Shown here in pieces: positions 8,568-16,935 of a DNA stretch of 64,000 bases. Each line of letters opens with the position of its first letter. Position 1 is the first letter of the stretch. A program made the position numbers and the translations under genes. This stretch comes from Flavobacterium poyangense (GTDB taxonomy: Bacteria > Bacteroidota > Bacteroidia > Flavobacteriales > Flavobacteriaceae): NCBI RefSeq assembly GCF_011751075.1, contig NZ_JAALLN010000001.1, positions 1 to 64,000 of the forward strand. The letters run 5' to 3'. The notes beneath the pieces are model-generated. The model worked only from the letters and a program-made list of their open reading frames with translations. It had not been told where the DNA came from and made no database searches.

Positions 8568-9935
8568 TTACTTGTTTTTTTTATTAGCTCCAAAATAATA
8601 AGTAAGACCTAATCCGAATTTGTAATAAAAATCGTCTCTGGTTCCTGCCTTTACATAATCGATATTATCGGTGAAATTAATATTCTGTTCTGCCGACAGT
8701 TTAATTCCCAGTGTGTTTGAAACCAAATATTCGAGACCAACTCCGTACTGGATTTTTGCATGGGTATTGTCAAACTTTCTATTCATTCCGAAACCTCCGC
8801 CTGCAAAGATGTAAGGACTAAATTTGTCTTTGGGTAATATTATAAATTCGAGATTCAGATCGTACGTAATATAACCGACATCAAGAAGATCTTTGTTAGC
8901 CAAATTAATTACATTCAAAGAACCTCTCAAATCCAGACTTGGGGTAATAAAATATTTCAAAGCCCCTTCCCCCATTGGCCTGAGAATAGGATTGGCATAA
9001 TCTCCATCCATTAGCGTTGCTCCTCCTGAAATCTCCATCGCAAATTTAGAACGGCGCTCGAATAAATTTCTTCCGTAGAGCACGGTGTTGTCTGCTACTT
9101 CAGTTTCTTTTTCATATTTCTTCATGGCGATATACAATTCAGACGGAGTAGCATCAGCTTGCCAGATATTGTCCTGAATTCCTTCTAAAATCAGGGATTG
9201 TACTGCTTTTTCTATTGCCTCGGTAACAGCCATGTGCACAGGTTCGTTTGTCGTGTAACCTGTTTCAACTTCTAAAAGTCTTTTAAAATTTACATATTTA
9301 AACAAACTTTCATCAATAGCCTGAGACAAAATAGTTTTGGAAACATAAACTGATTTTAGAATTTTTCCATTTGAAGTTGAAATCATTCTAAGATAAACTG
9401 TTACACGATCCTGACGGTATTTTACAGAACCTCCGACTCCAAAATAACGTGCTCCGAAACCGCCTGTTATAATATTTGAATCGTACGAAATAATTCCTCC
9501 CTCCAATAAAACTCCGGCATACAACAGAGGGGTTAACTGTGGCTCATTTGGATTTGGATTTTTGGAGTATTCCTGTCTGGTAGATCGAATCAGATTACGT
9601 TCCTGCAGCAAATTTCCAATATTCTCGCGTTCAATAGGAATGAACCATTTTGAATCTTCGAGTGCTTTTAACAATATCGAAGTGGCACCCTGAGTCACGG
9701 CAGTACTAAAATTACTTCCGTTTTCCTGAGGTTTGTACTGACCGGTCTGATCTCTGAATTTGTACACTCCCACTACAATTTGCTCCTTGGGTTTCGGAAG
9801 TTCCTTTAGAAGTGAAGTGGCTGGAGTACTTTCTCCTAAAATTGCTTTTTCGACTCCGGTTGGTTGGTTATAAAAAGCACCACAACCCGAAAACAAAAAA
9901 ACAAATAATACTACTAAATAGTAATGTAATTTCAT
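8568..9935 (-). CDS. csgG: Curli secretion channel CsgG with an extra C-terminal beta-barrel-like domain
   Basis: CsgG is the nonameric outer-membrane lipoprotein pore through which curli subunits leave the periplasm. The N-terminus carries a lipoprotein signal (LFVFLFSGCGAF, lipidated Cys 18). Residues about 45-270 match CsgG: IVVGVYKFRDQTGQYKP, SILLKALEDSKWFIPIERENIGNLLQERNLIR, ALLYAGVLLEGGIISYDSN-like sequence and the GGFGARYFGVGGSVKYRQDRVTVYLRM strands. E. coli CsgG is 277 aa; this one is 455. The extra residues, about 290-455, end in alternating strands (FSPYIFAGGGFGM, YKFGLGLTYYFG) typical of a small OmpA/OprF-like beta-barrel. It is four bases after csgF and clearly in one operon. Confidence 0.93.
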   Translation of the reverse strand: MKLHYYLVVLFVFLFSGCGAFYNQPTGVEKAILGESTPATSLLKELPKPKEQIVVGVYKFRDQTGQYKPQENGSNFSTAVTQGATSILLKALEDSKWFIPIERENIGNLLQERNLIRSTRQEYSKNPNPNEPQLTPLLYAGVLLEGGIISYDSNIITGGFGARYFGVGGSVKYRQDRVTVYLRMISTSNGKILKSVYVSKTILSQAIDESLFKYVNFKRLLEVETGYTTNEPVHMAVTEAIEKAVQSLILEGIQDNIWQADATPSELYIAMKKYEKETEVADNTVLYGRNLFERRSKFAMEISGGATLMDGDYANPILRPMGEGALKYFITPSLDLRGSLNVINLANKDLLDVGYITYDLNLEFIILPKDKFSPYIFAGGGFGMNRKFDNTHAKIQYGVGLEYLVSNTLGIKLSAEQNINFTDNIDYVKAGTRDDFYYKFGLGLTYYFGANKKNK

Positions 9936-9939
9936 GCTC

Positions 9940-10344
9940 TTACTTATTTGGAATGATTACTTGCGTTTGTTCTCCTGTAGTGGTATCTAATATATTAACC
10001 GATAAACCTCCCGATGTAGGATAGATATCGACTGAATAACTTCCAAACGTATAGGAACCAACAGAAAGACCATCTGTTCCAAATTGTTGTTTATAAAGTG
10101 AGCTGGAAATCTGACTCAACAACTGCGCATTTAGGCTTGCCTTAAATTGCTCCAGATCTGTTTTTTCTTTTTGGACTTCGTTTTTATCTTTTAATTTGTT
10201 TTGAGATTCAGCACTGCTTAAAAGCCACTGATAATTAAAAGTATCGCCTCCGAATGCAGGATTTACAGGTTTATAAACTAAAGCCTGAGCACTGACGAAA
10301 GGGAGAAAAATAAGGGATAGTAAGATGCTAAAAATAAATTTCAT
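9940..10344 (-). CDS. csgF: Curli assembly factor CsgF
   Basis: CsgF caps the CsgG pore at the cell surface and helps the nucleator anchor fibres. It has 134 aa, close to the usual 138, with signal peptide MKFIFSILLSLIFLPFVSAQ. The mature N-terminus ALVYKPVNPAFGGDTFNYQWLLSSAESQN carries the invariant 'YxPxNPxFGG.p.n...LL..A..Q' motif, which inserts into the CsgG channel in the E. coli complex. The remainder is a mixed helix and beta domain. It lies between csgE (16-base gap) and csgG (4-base gap). Confidence 0.95.
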   Translation of the reverse strand: MKFIFSILLSLIFLPFVSAQALVYKPVNPAFGGDTFNYQWLLSSAESQNKLKDKNEVQKEKTDLEQFKASLNAQLLSQISSSLYKQQFGTDGLSVGSYTFGSYSVDIYPTSGGLSVNILDTTTGEQTQVIIPNK

Positions 10345-10360
10345 GACCTTAATAATAAAA

Positions 10361-11095
10361 TTAATACTGAGTGAAATATTTGCTTTGCCTTTCTAAATTT
10401 TTCAAGTAATAAATCGTTGCATTGATTGATTCTTGCGCTACTGCCTCCAAGAATTCGTCATCCGGTCTGACCAGAAACTCGTAAACAACTTCATTTTGTA
10501 TAGAAATAGTAATTTTTGTGTTTCGTCCGAAGCTATATTCTTCGGTTATGACCACTATCTTTTTTGCATTTATTCCAATGTCGTTGTATTTGTAATAATA
10601 CTTATCGTAGAAATCCTTCCCCATCTTTGTCTTGGTATCATCTGTAATGATTCCTCTTAGTGTAAATCCGTCGTCGGGAGGTAAAATTAGTACATCATCT
10701 TTTTTTTTTTCATTTCCCAAAACCACTCTGTCTTTTGCTATTATTTGTTTGTCTTCATCATAAAACAACAACAAAATAATAATTTCATCATCCGGACTTA
10801 TATTGACTTGAGTCGTTGACAATTTCTTAACTTCATTTGGTTCAAGTGTGAAAAGCCCAATCTGGGCATTATTAGATTGATTATCACTATTATTATTATT
10901 TTTTATTACAGACAATCTGTAAGAAGCACTTTTGAGTACATCGGTCAGGTTTTCGGCCATACCCGTAATCTTAAAATTGTTTTCTATTTTTTCTACATCA
11001 ATTTTTGCTTTAATCTGATTTTGAGTCACCTGACCCGTTACAACCAAACTAAAACACAAAAAGTACAATAGCATATATCTGAATAAAAAGGACAT
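10361..11095 (-). CDS. csgE: CsgE curli gatekeeper with a CsgH-like N-terminal domain
   Basis: Two-part exported protein of 244 aa; E. coli CsgE is about 129. A signal peptide covers residues 1-22. The C-terminal half (about 140-244) is CsgE: GFTLRGIITDDTKTKMGKDFYDKYY near its start, then VVITEEYSFGRNTKITISI and YEFLVRPDDEFLEAVAQ. The N-terminal half (about 25-130) resembles CsgH, the alphaproteobacterial curli-inhibitor sandwich: ASYRLSVIKNNNNSDNQSNN, then an IGLFTLEPNEVKKLSTTQV edge and LLLFYDEDKQIIAKDRVVL. If so, amyloid-inhibitor and gatekeeper functions are joined in one chain. The CsgE call is strong; the CsgH call is a reading by eye. The gene is four bases after the csgB-like gene. 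Confidence 0.85.
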   Translation of the reverse strand: MSFLFRYMLLYFLCFSLVVTGQVTQNQIKAKIDVEKIENNFKITGMAENLTDVLKSASYRLSVIKNNNNSDNQSNNAQIGLFTLEPNEVKKLSTTQVNISPDDEIIILLLFYDEDKQIIAKDRVVLGNEKKKDDVLILPPDDGFTLRGIITDDTKTKMGKDFYDKYYYKYNDIGINAKKIVVITEEYSFGRNTKITISIQNEVVYEFLVRPDDEFLEAVAQESINATIYYLKNLERQSKYFTQY

Positions 11096-11098
11096 ATT

Positions 11099-11638
11099 TT
11101 AGTTTAATTTATTTAAAATAATAACGGAAGCTCCATTTCCATTCTGCATGATTTTCATATCTTTAGAAATAGAGTTGGTACCATAACTTTGTATCTTTTG
11201 ATTATTACCGTTTTGAATCATTTCTGTTTTTACATCGAAATTTGTACGGTAAGAGTAATCTGAAATGGTATTATTTTTTCCTTGCTGAATGATGTTCTGA
11301 GCTATTGTTTTGGCCTCTTTGACCACTAACAAATCATTATAATCGCCTTTTTGTACGACTGAAACATTAACTTTTTCAGCACCAACAATAGCATTGGCTT
11401 TATTGTAACTTCCAATTTGCTGAATAATAACTCCCGATGAAATTTGCTGAACCTGTTCTAACTGAAGTTGACTTGTGCTTTTTTTATTTACCGATGATAC
11501 TATGCTCAACGCATTTTCTCTGGAATCAAACACAGAAGAACTATACGGTTTAAATCCGGAATTATCTTCTTTTTCCTGTGCCTGAAACGACAGTGAAAAA
11601 AATATAAGACAGAAAATATTTAAAAATATAGTTTTCAT
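11099..11638 (-). CDS. csgB: Minor curlin, CsgB-like nucleator
   Basis: Exported 179-aa protein with signal peptide (MKTIFLNIFCLIFFSLSFQAQ) and five curlin repeats of the form Q.G..N...: IQQIGSYNKANAIV, VVQKGDYNDLLVV, IIQQGKNNTISDY, MIQNGNNQKIQSY and IMQNGNGASVIIL. This small repeat number and the non-repeat N-terminal third (about residues 22-65) fit a nucleator rather than the main fibre subunit, although the csgB label is inferred by order and size. It follows csgA after an 80-bp gap with a hairpin and is tightly coupled to csgE. Confidence 0.8.
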   Translation of the reverse strand: MKTIFLNIFCLIFFSLSFQAQEKEDNSGFKPYSSSVFDSRENALSIVSSVNKKSTSQLQLEQVQQISSGVIIQQIGSYNKANAIVGAEKVNVSVVQKGDYNDLLVVKEAKTIAQNIIQQGKNNTISDYSYRTNFDVKTEMIQNGNNQKIQSYGTNSISKDMKIMQNGNGASVIILNKLN

Positions 11639-11659
11639 TTTTGCAATTGAATTTTAAAC

Positions 11660-11687
11660 ATGACAGCTAAATAAATTTAGCTGTCAT
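11660..11687 (-). terminator. Hairpin between csgA and csgB-like gene (partial terminator or stabiliser)
   Basis: ATGACAGCTAAA (11660-11671) pairs perfectly with TTTAGCTGTCAT (11676-11687) around a four-base loop, inside the csgA-csgB gap. On the minus strand there is no U-run after the stem, so it is more likely an attenuator or mRNA-end stabiliser than a full terminator. Confidence 0.65.
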
Positions 11688-11718
11688 GCCTATTTTTTTG
11701 TTTATCAAAGTAAATGTG

Positions 11719-12624
11719 TTAGTTATTACTTTGAATCACATTAGATAAATTTGCATTTCCTTGTTGAATAACGATACTTGCATTTCCTGTAGAAAGAATA
11801 GATGCTGCAGTTTGTGTTCCGTATGACATATTTCCGTTACCTTCTTGTAATACATTTTCTGTATTTCTGTATCCGGTTTGAGTAGAGTTGGCTAAATTGT
11901 CATTTCCGAATTGGTAGTGGTTGGATACGTTTTTAGAAGCTCCTGAAGCAAAAGCACCACTTGTCTGAGTTTGATTAGATTCGTTATCTAAACCACCTTG
12001 GCTGGCATAGGCTTCGCCAAAACTTCCAGTTTGAGTTTGAGTAGCCTCATTTCTTCCATGGGGAGATTTCGGTACCGAAGCAGTAAGAGGGGCCATACCG
12101 GTAAACACAGAAGCAGTTGGCAACGTGTTCCCTGAAGTTCCCTGATCGATTGTTGCTTTGTTGCTTTTACCGGTTTGAGTTTGAGTCGCTTTGTCTTCTC
12201 CTTTTAAGTTTCCAACAAATAAACCGTAAGAAACATTAGTTTCGTCTTGCCAGATAGTAGCCTCATTTTTGTCTCCTGTTTGAGTTTGGTAAGCTTTGTT
12301 TCTCCAGTTGTTTTGAGAAATGAAAGCACTGTTTTGATCACCGCTTTGTACTACTTCAGCTGAGTTGTCATGAGAGATATTAACACCGAGTATGGTCATT
12401 TGACCTGGATATACACCTTGGTAAACATCAGAATCGTTATCTGAAACCATTTGTTTCACACTTGAACTCTGAGCTGTTCCAATTTGATGAACGTAAGCAT
12501 CCTGGCTATATCCGGTCTGATTGACATAACTTGTGTTTGGTGCAATAGTTCCTGGTAGAATTTGAGCTGTTCCCACCGCTCCTACAAACAGCATCGCGGA
12601 GATGCATAAAATTACTTTTTTCAT
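11719..12624 (-). CDS. csgA: Major curlin subunit CsgA
   Basis: The amyloid fibre subunit. The start is at 12624 (MKKVILCISAMLFVGAVGTAQ, a signal peptide). The open frame continues 33 codons upstream into the leader and is not used. The mature 280 residues are strongly Q/N/G/S/T-rich, with many degenerate curlin repeats around the core [T/Q]QTG..N.A..[D/S]Q, for example QTQTGDKNEATIWQ, QTQTGKSNKATIDQ, QTQTGSFGEAYASQ and VLQEGNGNMSYGTQ. Insertions such as TASVFTGMAPLTASVPKSPHG interrupt the ladder near the middle. It is the first gene of the operon, so it should be the most expressed. Confidence 0.92.
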   Translation of the reverse strand: MKKVILCISAMLFVGAVGTAQILPGTIAPNTSYVNQTGYSQDAYVHQIGTAQSSSVKQMVSDNDSDVYQGVYPGQMTILGVNISHDNSAEVVQSGDQNSAFISQNNWRNKAYQTQTGDKNEATIWQDETNVSYGLFVGNLKGEDKATQTQTGKSNKATIDQGTSGNTLPTASVFTGMAPLTASVPKSPHGRNEATQTQTGSFGEAYASQGGLDNESNQTQTSGAFASGASKNVSNHYQFGNDNLANSTQTGYRNTENVLQEGNGNMSYGTQTAASILSTGNASIVIQQGNANLSNVIQSNN

Positions 12625-12754
12625 AATAAATATATTTAATTGGTTATTAATACAACTTATTATGTAGGTTGAAGTGATTTCCGGGTAAAATTCACTAACT
12701 AAATCCTCTTCGTCTGAAAACAAATTTTTAAAACTTATTTTCTCTTTTCTGATT

Positions 12755-12762
12755 CAAAATTA
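12755..12762 (-). promoter_or_regulatory. Candidate -7 box for the curli operon
   Basis: On the minus strand these bases read TAATTTTG, a match to TAnnTTTG, about 130 bases before the csgA start. That leaves a leader of about 120 nt. The rest of 12625-12970 is AT-rich; I see no CsgD site or other recognisable operator. Confidence 0.4.
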
Positions 12763-12971
12763 GAAAAAGTTGCCTAAACAGAAATAAAACATAATCACCT
12801 ATTTTTCAAGATCTTAATCTCTTTTCGATGAAATGTAAAACTATGTCGATGAACTACTATTTTTATCTTTTTTGATAGTCAGAATTTAACTACTTATTCT
12901 AATTTTACTGAATTTACTCTAAATTTTCTGTTAAAAGAAAACAATAAATGACAATATTTTAACATAATCAC

Positions 12972-13000
12972 AAAAAAGCCTGTCTTTTTGAGACAGGCTT
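12972..13000 (-). terminator. Terminator of GSIII
   Basis: AAGCCTGTCT and AGACAGGCTT form a 10-bp stem with a four-base loop, followed on the minus strand by TTTTT. It lies 20 bases past the glutamine synthetase III stop. Confidence 0.85.
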
Positions 13001-13021
13001 TAAATTAATGTTTGTTTACTG

Positions 13022-15211
13022 TTATTTTGTAAACAATAACTCTCTGTATTTGGTTAGTGTCCAACTTTCATCGTCTACTAATAATTCTAATTTATCACAA
13101 TGATTTCGAATATCTTCAAAATAAGGTTTCACTTTATCGCAATAGGCTTCTGCCATTTTTTGCGCATCTGTCAGTTGATTCGCTGCCTTTCTTTCGTTGG
13201 TCATAGCCTCCACTTTAGAATTAATTCCTTCGATATGACCTGAAATTTCTTTAATCAGAACAATCTGTTCTTTTGCAATGGTTTCAAACTCTTTTCCGAA
13301 GATTTCTTTTAATCCTTTTACATTTTCAATCAATGTATTTTGATAACGAATAGCGGTAGGAATTACATGGTTTCTAGAAATATCTCCCAAAACTCTTCCT
13401 TCAATCTGGATTTTTTTGGTGTATTCTTCCAATTCAATTTCATAACGCGCTTCTGCTTCGATGTGATTTAGTATTCCCAGCTCGCTAAATAAATCCAATG
13501 CCTGCTTAGAAACTTTAGCCTTAATTGCTTCCGGAGTCGTTTTAAAATTACTTAAACCTCTTTTCGCAGCTTCTTTTTCCCAGGCATCACTGTAGCCGTC
13601 TCCTTCAAAAAGTATTTTTTTGGACTGTTTGATGTATTCTCTTAAAACATTAAAAATAGCATCGTCTTTTTTCATGTCTTTTGATTCGATCAACAAATCT
13701 ACTTCTTTCTTAAAATCTATTAATTGTTTCGCAACAATAGCGTTCAGTGTCGTCATTGCATTAGAACAATTGGCGGTTGAACCTACTGCTCTAAACTCAA
13801 ATTTATTTCCTGTAAAAGCAAATGGCGATGTTCTGTTTCGATCGGTGTTGTCTAAAAGTACGTCCGGAATCTTCCCTACCACATTCAGTTTTAAATCTGT
13901 TTTTTCTTCCGGAGATAATTTTCCTGTAGTTACGCTTTCTAATTCAGATAATACCTTTGTCAATTGTGCTCCGATAAAAACCGAGATAATTGCAGGTGGC
14001 GCTTCATTTGCCCCCAATCGGTGGTCATTACTTGCTGTAGCAATAGAAGCTCTCAACAATGTTTCATGATCATTTACCGCTTTAATGGTGTTAATGAAAA
14101 ACGTCAGGAATTGCAAATTGCTCATTGGTGTCTTACTCGGACTCAATAAATTTACTCCGGTATCTGTGGCCAATGACCAGTTGTTGTGTTTCCCTGAACC
14201 ATTAACCCCTTTAAAAGGTTTTTCATGAAATAATACTTTAAAATCATGACGTTCTGCTACTTTCTGCATCACATCCATCAATAAAGAGTTATGATCTACG
14301 GCAAGATTGGTTTCTTCAAAAATAGGTGCTAACTCAAACTGGTTTGGTGCTACCTCATTGTGACGTGTTTTTACCGGGATTCCCAACAACATACATTCCT
14401 GCTCCAAATCTCTCATATAGGTCAAAGCTCTCGTAGGAATAGAACCAAAGTAATGATCGTCTAATTGTTGCCCTTTTGCCGAAGTATGCCCCAACAAAGT
14501 TCTACCTGTCATCATTAAATCGGGACGTGAATTCGCCAACGCTTTATCAATAAGGAAATATTCCTGCTCCCATCCTAAAGTAGCGGTTACTTTTTTGACA
14601 TTTTTATCAAAATATTTACAAACTTCTGTTGCTGCCTCATCCATAACAGATAAAGCTCTTAACAACGGAATTTTATTATCTAAGGCTTCTCCTGTATAAG
14701 CAATAAAAACGGTTGGTATACATAAAGTAGTACCATATATAAAAGCCGGAGAAGTTGGATCCCAGGCCGTATACCCTCTGGCTTCAAATGTATTTCTGAT
14801 TCCGCCATTAGGAAAACTCGAGGCATCAGGCTCTTGTTGTACCAATTGTGCCCCGCCAAATTTTTCTACCGGATCACTACCGTCATAAGAGGTTTCAAAA
14901 AAAGCATCGTGTTTTTCTGCAGTTGTCCCAGTAAGTGGCTGAAACCAGTGTGTATAATGTGTTACTCCTTTAGCAAGAGCCCATTCTTTCATTCCCATGG
15001 CAATATAATCTGCCAGTTTTCTGTCTATTTTAGTTCCGTGCTGAACGGCGTCTCGTACCCCTTTTAAAGCATCTGAAGTCAGATATTGCCTCATCGCTTT
15101 CTCATTAAACACATTTGAACCAAAAATGTTAGACTTTCTGTCTATCTCCTCAAAATGTACCGGCTTTCTTGTAGAAGCTTCTTGTAAAGCTTGGAAACGT
15201 AATGTTGACAT
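13022..15211 (-). CDS. glnN: Glutamine synthetase type III
   Basis: ATP-dependent synthesis of glutamine from glutamate and ammonium. It has 729 aa, the size typical of GSIII in Bacteroidetes and cyanobacteria and unlike the roughly 470-aa GSI. Diagnostic stretches include VFNEKAMRQYLTSDA near the N-terminus, GWEQEYFLIDK (metal-binding E), KTRHNEVAPNQFELAPIFEETN, and VNGSGKHNNWSLATD for ammonium/glutamate binding. The long C-terminal helical extension with ERKAANQLTDAQKMAEAYCDKV is also a GSIII trait. It is transcribed away from the type II synthetase across a 427-bp shared region. A minus-strand TATATTTG box at 15261-15268 is a likely promoter. Confidence 0.95.
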   Translation of the reverse strand: MSTLRFQALQEASTRKPVHFEEIDRKSNIFGSNVFNEKAMRQYLTSDALKGVRDAVQHGTKIDRKLADYIAMGMKEWALAKGVTHYTHWFQPLTGTTAEKHDAFFETSYDGSDPVEKFGGAQLVQQEPDASSFPNGGIRNTFEARGYTAWDPTSPAFIYGTTLCIPTVFIAYTGEALDNKIPLLRALSVMDEAATEVCKYFDKNVKKVTATLGWEQEYFLIDKALANSRPDLMMTGRTLLGHTSAKGQQLDDHYFGSIPTRALTYMRDLEQECMLLGIPVKTRHNEVAPNQFELAPIFEETNLAVDHNSLLMDVMQKVAERHDFKVLFHEKPFKGVNGSGKHNNWSLATDTGVNLLSPSKTPMSNLQFLTFFINTIKAVNDHETLLRASIATASNDHRLGANEAPPAIISVFIGAQLTKVLSELESVTTGKLSPEEKTDLKLNVVGKIPDVLLDNTDRNRTSPFAFTGNKFEFRAVGSTANCSNAMTTLNAIVAKQLIDFKKEVDLLIESKDMKKDDAIFNVLREYIKQSKKILFEGDGYSDAWEKEAAKRGLSNFKTTPEAIKAKVSKQALDLFSELGILNHIEAEARYEIELEEYTKKIQIEGRVLGDISRNHVIPTAIRYQNTLIENVKGLKEIFGKEFETIAKEQIVLIKEISGHIEGINSKVEAMTNERKAANQLTDAQKMAEAYCDKVKPYFEDIRNHCDKLELLVDDESWTLTKYRELLFTK

Positions 15212-15638
15212 GTATATAATTTTAAAAATTCGTACTCATTTTCACTAAAAAAAAGAAAAACAAATATAGGTAATTAAACCCCCTGTTTGAAACATAAATC
15301 CCAGAATTTTATTCGATGATTTATCAACAGAAAAAGCTTTTAACAAAGAATAATGAATTTGAATTAAAGAAATATAACAAAATACCGCAGTATTCTTCAT
15401 TAAACAAACATTTTTTCGCAATTACACTATCATAAAATTCAATAAACAACCTTAATTATTACGAATTTACTTTTTTAAGCCATTAAAATTGCTTTTTAAA
15501 AAATATACCCCCATCAAAATTACGCTTCTCTAAAAAATTATACTCATTCAAACAAAATAGCCCCCTAATTTTCAGGAGTAGAAAAATAAATATATCTTTG
15601 ACCCATCAAAAAAGCAAAAAACAAAAATTTATATTATT
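15212..15638. promoter_or_regulatory. Divergent control region between the two glutamine synthetases
   Basis: Two -7 boxes are visible: TATATTTG on the minus strand (15261-15268) for glnN, and TATCTTTG on the plus strand (15593-15600) for the type II gene. Three isolated CCCCC tracts stand out in otherwise AT-rich DNA at 15279-15283, 15508-15512 and 15561-15565. The latter two are in similar settings (ATACCCCCATCAAAATT and ATAGCCCCCTAATTTT). These may be binding sites for a nitrogen-responsive regulator, which is inference. Confidence 0.5.
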
Positions 15639-16655
15639 ATGGCTAAAATTAAATTAGAGTACATTTGGTTAGACGGATATGAACCAACTCAAAATCTAAG
15701 AAGTAAAACTAAAGTTGAAGAGCACGAAAATTTCAAAGGAACATTAGAAGAACTTGGAAACTGGTCATTTGATGGTTCATCAACTAAACAAGCTGAGGGC
15801 GGTTCTTCAGATTGTCTTTTGGTTCCTGTTGCCATCTACCCGGATCCTACTCGTATTAATGGATACCTGGTAATGTCAGAAGTAATGTATGCAGATGGAA
15901 CGCCACACCCTTCTAACGGTAGAGCTACTATTGATGATGATAATGATGATTTTTGGTTTGGTTTTGAACAGGAATATTTCATCATGGACACTAAAACCTT
16001 ATTGCCATTAGGTTTCCCTGTTGGAGGTTACCCTGCCCCACAAGGGATGTACTACTGTTCTGTAGGTGGAAAAAACACGCACGGAAGAAAATTAGTAGAA
16101 GAACATGCTGATTTGTGTATTGCTGCCGGAATTAACTTTGAGGGAATTAACCAAGAGGTTGCCTGCGGACAATGGGAATTTCAATTATTTGCTAAAGGAG
16201 CTAAAAAAGCCGGAGACGAAATCTGGATTGCCAGATATTTACTGGATCGTTTAACTGAAAAATACGGTTACTATATAGAATACCACCCAAAACCACTTGG
16301 TGATACAGATTGGAATGGTTCAGGTATGCACGCTAACTTCTCTAACGAAGTGTTAAGAACATGCGGAGATCAGGCTACTTACGAAAAAATCTGTGAGGCG
16401 TTCAGACCTGTTACTGCAGAACACATTGCGGTTTACGGAGCATACAACGACTTGCGTTTAACAGGTAAACACGAAACAGCTTCTATCCATGATTTCTCTT
16501 ATGGAGTTTCAGACAGAGGAGCTTCAATCAGAATTCCTTTAATTACTGTTCAAAAAGGATGGAAAGGTTGGTTGGAAGACAGAAGACCTGCTTCAAACGG
16601 AGATCCATACAAAATTGCAGCAAGAATCATCAAAACTGTAAAATCAGCTTTGTAA
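15639..16655 (+). CDS. glnA: Glutamine synthetase type II (eukaryote-like beta-grasp family)
   Basis: Second glutamine synthetase, of the short GSII class found in eukaryotes and some bacteria. It has 338 aa. It starts MAKIKLEYIWLDGYEPTQNLRSKT, like plant GS, followed by GNWSFDGSSTKQAEGGSSD for the beta-grasp and latch. WFGFEQEYFIMD supplies metal-binding glutamates, INQEVACGQWEFQ the ATP/metal site, DTDWNGSGMHANFSNE glutamate binding, and SDRGASIRIP the active-site arginine. The start follows a -7 box by about 40 bases. A strong terminator follows at 16679. Its pairing with GSIII suggests the two share control but serve different nitrogen states. Confidence 0.93.
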   Translation: MAKIKLEYIWLDGYEPTQNLRSKTKVEEHENFKGTLEELGNWSFDGSSTKQAEGGSSDCLLVPVAIYPDPTRINGYLVMSEVMYADGTPHPSNGRATIDDDNDDFWFGFEQEYFIMDTKTLLPLGFPVGGYPAPQGMYYCSVGGKNTHGRKLVEEHADLCIAAGINFEGINQEVACGQWEFQLFAKGAKKAGDEIWIARYLLDRLTEKYGYYIEYHPKPLGDTDWNGSGMHANFSNEVLRTCGDQATYEKICEAFRPVTAEHIAVYGAYNDLRLTGKHETASIHDFSYGVSDRGASIRIPLITVQKGWKGWLEDRRPASNGDPYKIAARIIKTVKSAL

Positions 16656-16678
16656 ATTATTGTTTTAACATACTCAAA

Positions 16679-16709
16679 AGTGCCGTCAAAATTGACGGCA
16701 CTTTTTTTT
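16679..16709 (+). terminator. Rho-independent terminator of type II GS gene
   Basis: AAGTGCCGTCAA and TTGACGGCACTT form a 12-bp perfect stem with an AA loop, followed by TTTTTTT, 24 bases past the stop. Confidence 0.95.
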
Positions 16710-16727
16710 GTCGTTTTTTTATTTAAC

Positions 16728-16845
16728 AAACCCGACAGGTTTCAAAAACCTGTCGGGTTTAAATATACGAAACGTTACCGATTGGACTGGAGTCGTCTGT
16801 CAATTCGAAAACCAACCGGACAGGTTTCTAAAACCTGTCCGGTTT
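16728..16845. repeat. Two copies of the GACAGGTTTT/AAAACCTGTC hairpin repeat
   Basis: AAACCCGACAGGTTT...AAACCTGTCGGGTTT (16728-16760) and AACCGGACAGGTTT...AAACCTGTCCGGTT (16814-16845) are near-perfect hairpins. Stem changes are compensated between copies (CCCGAC/GTCGGG against CCGGAC/GTCCGG). Relatives lie at 34111, 50672, 56622 and 58305. Confidence 0.85.
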
Positions 16846-16935
16846 AAGGATTTGGTTTAAAATACAACTTTTTGATAATTACTTCTTAAGTATAATTTCA
16901 TAACCTATCTTTGTATATCACTAAAAATCATTGTT

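Noticed and set aside
13620..14149. Open frames on the plus strand opposite glnN (149 and 61 aa)
   Set aside because: They lie inside the coding strand of GSIII, have no homology-like composition and arise from codon bias of the long gene.
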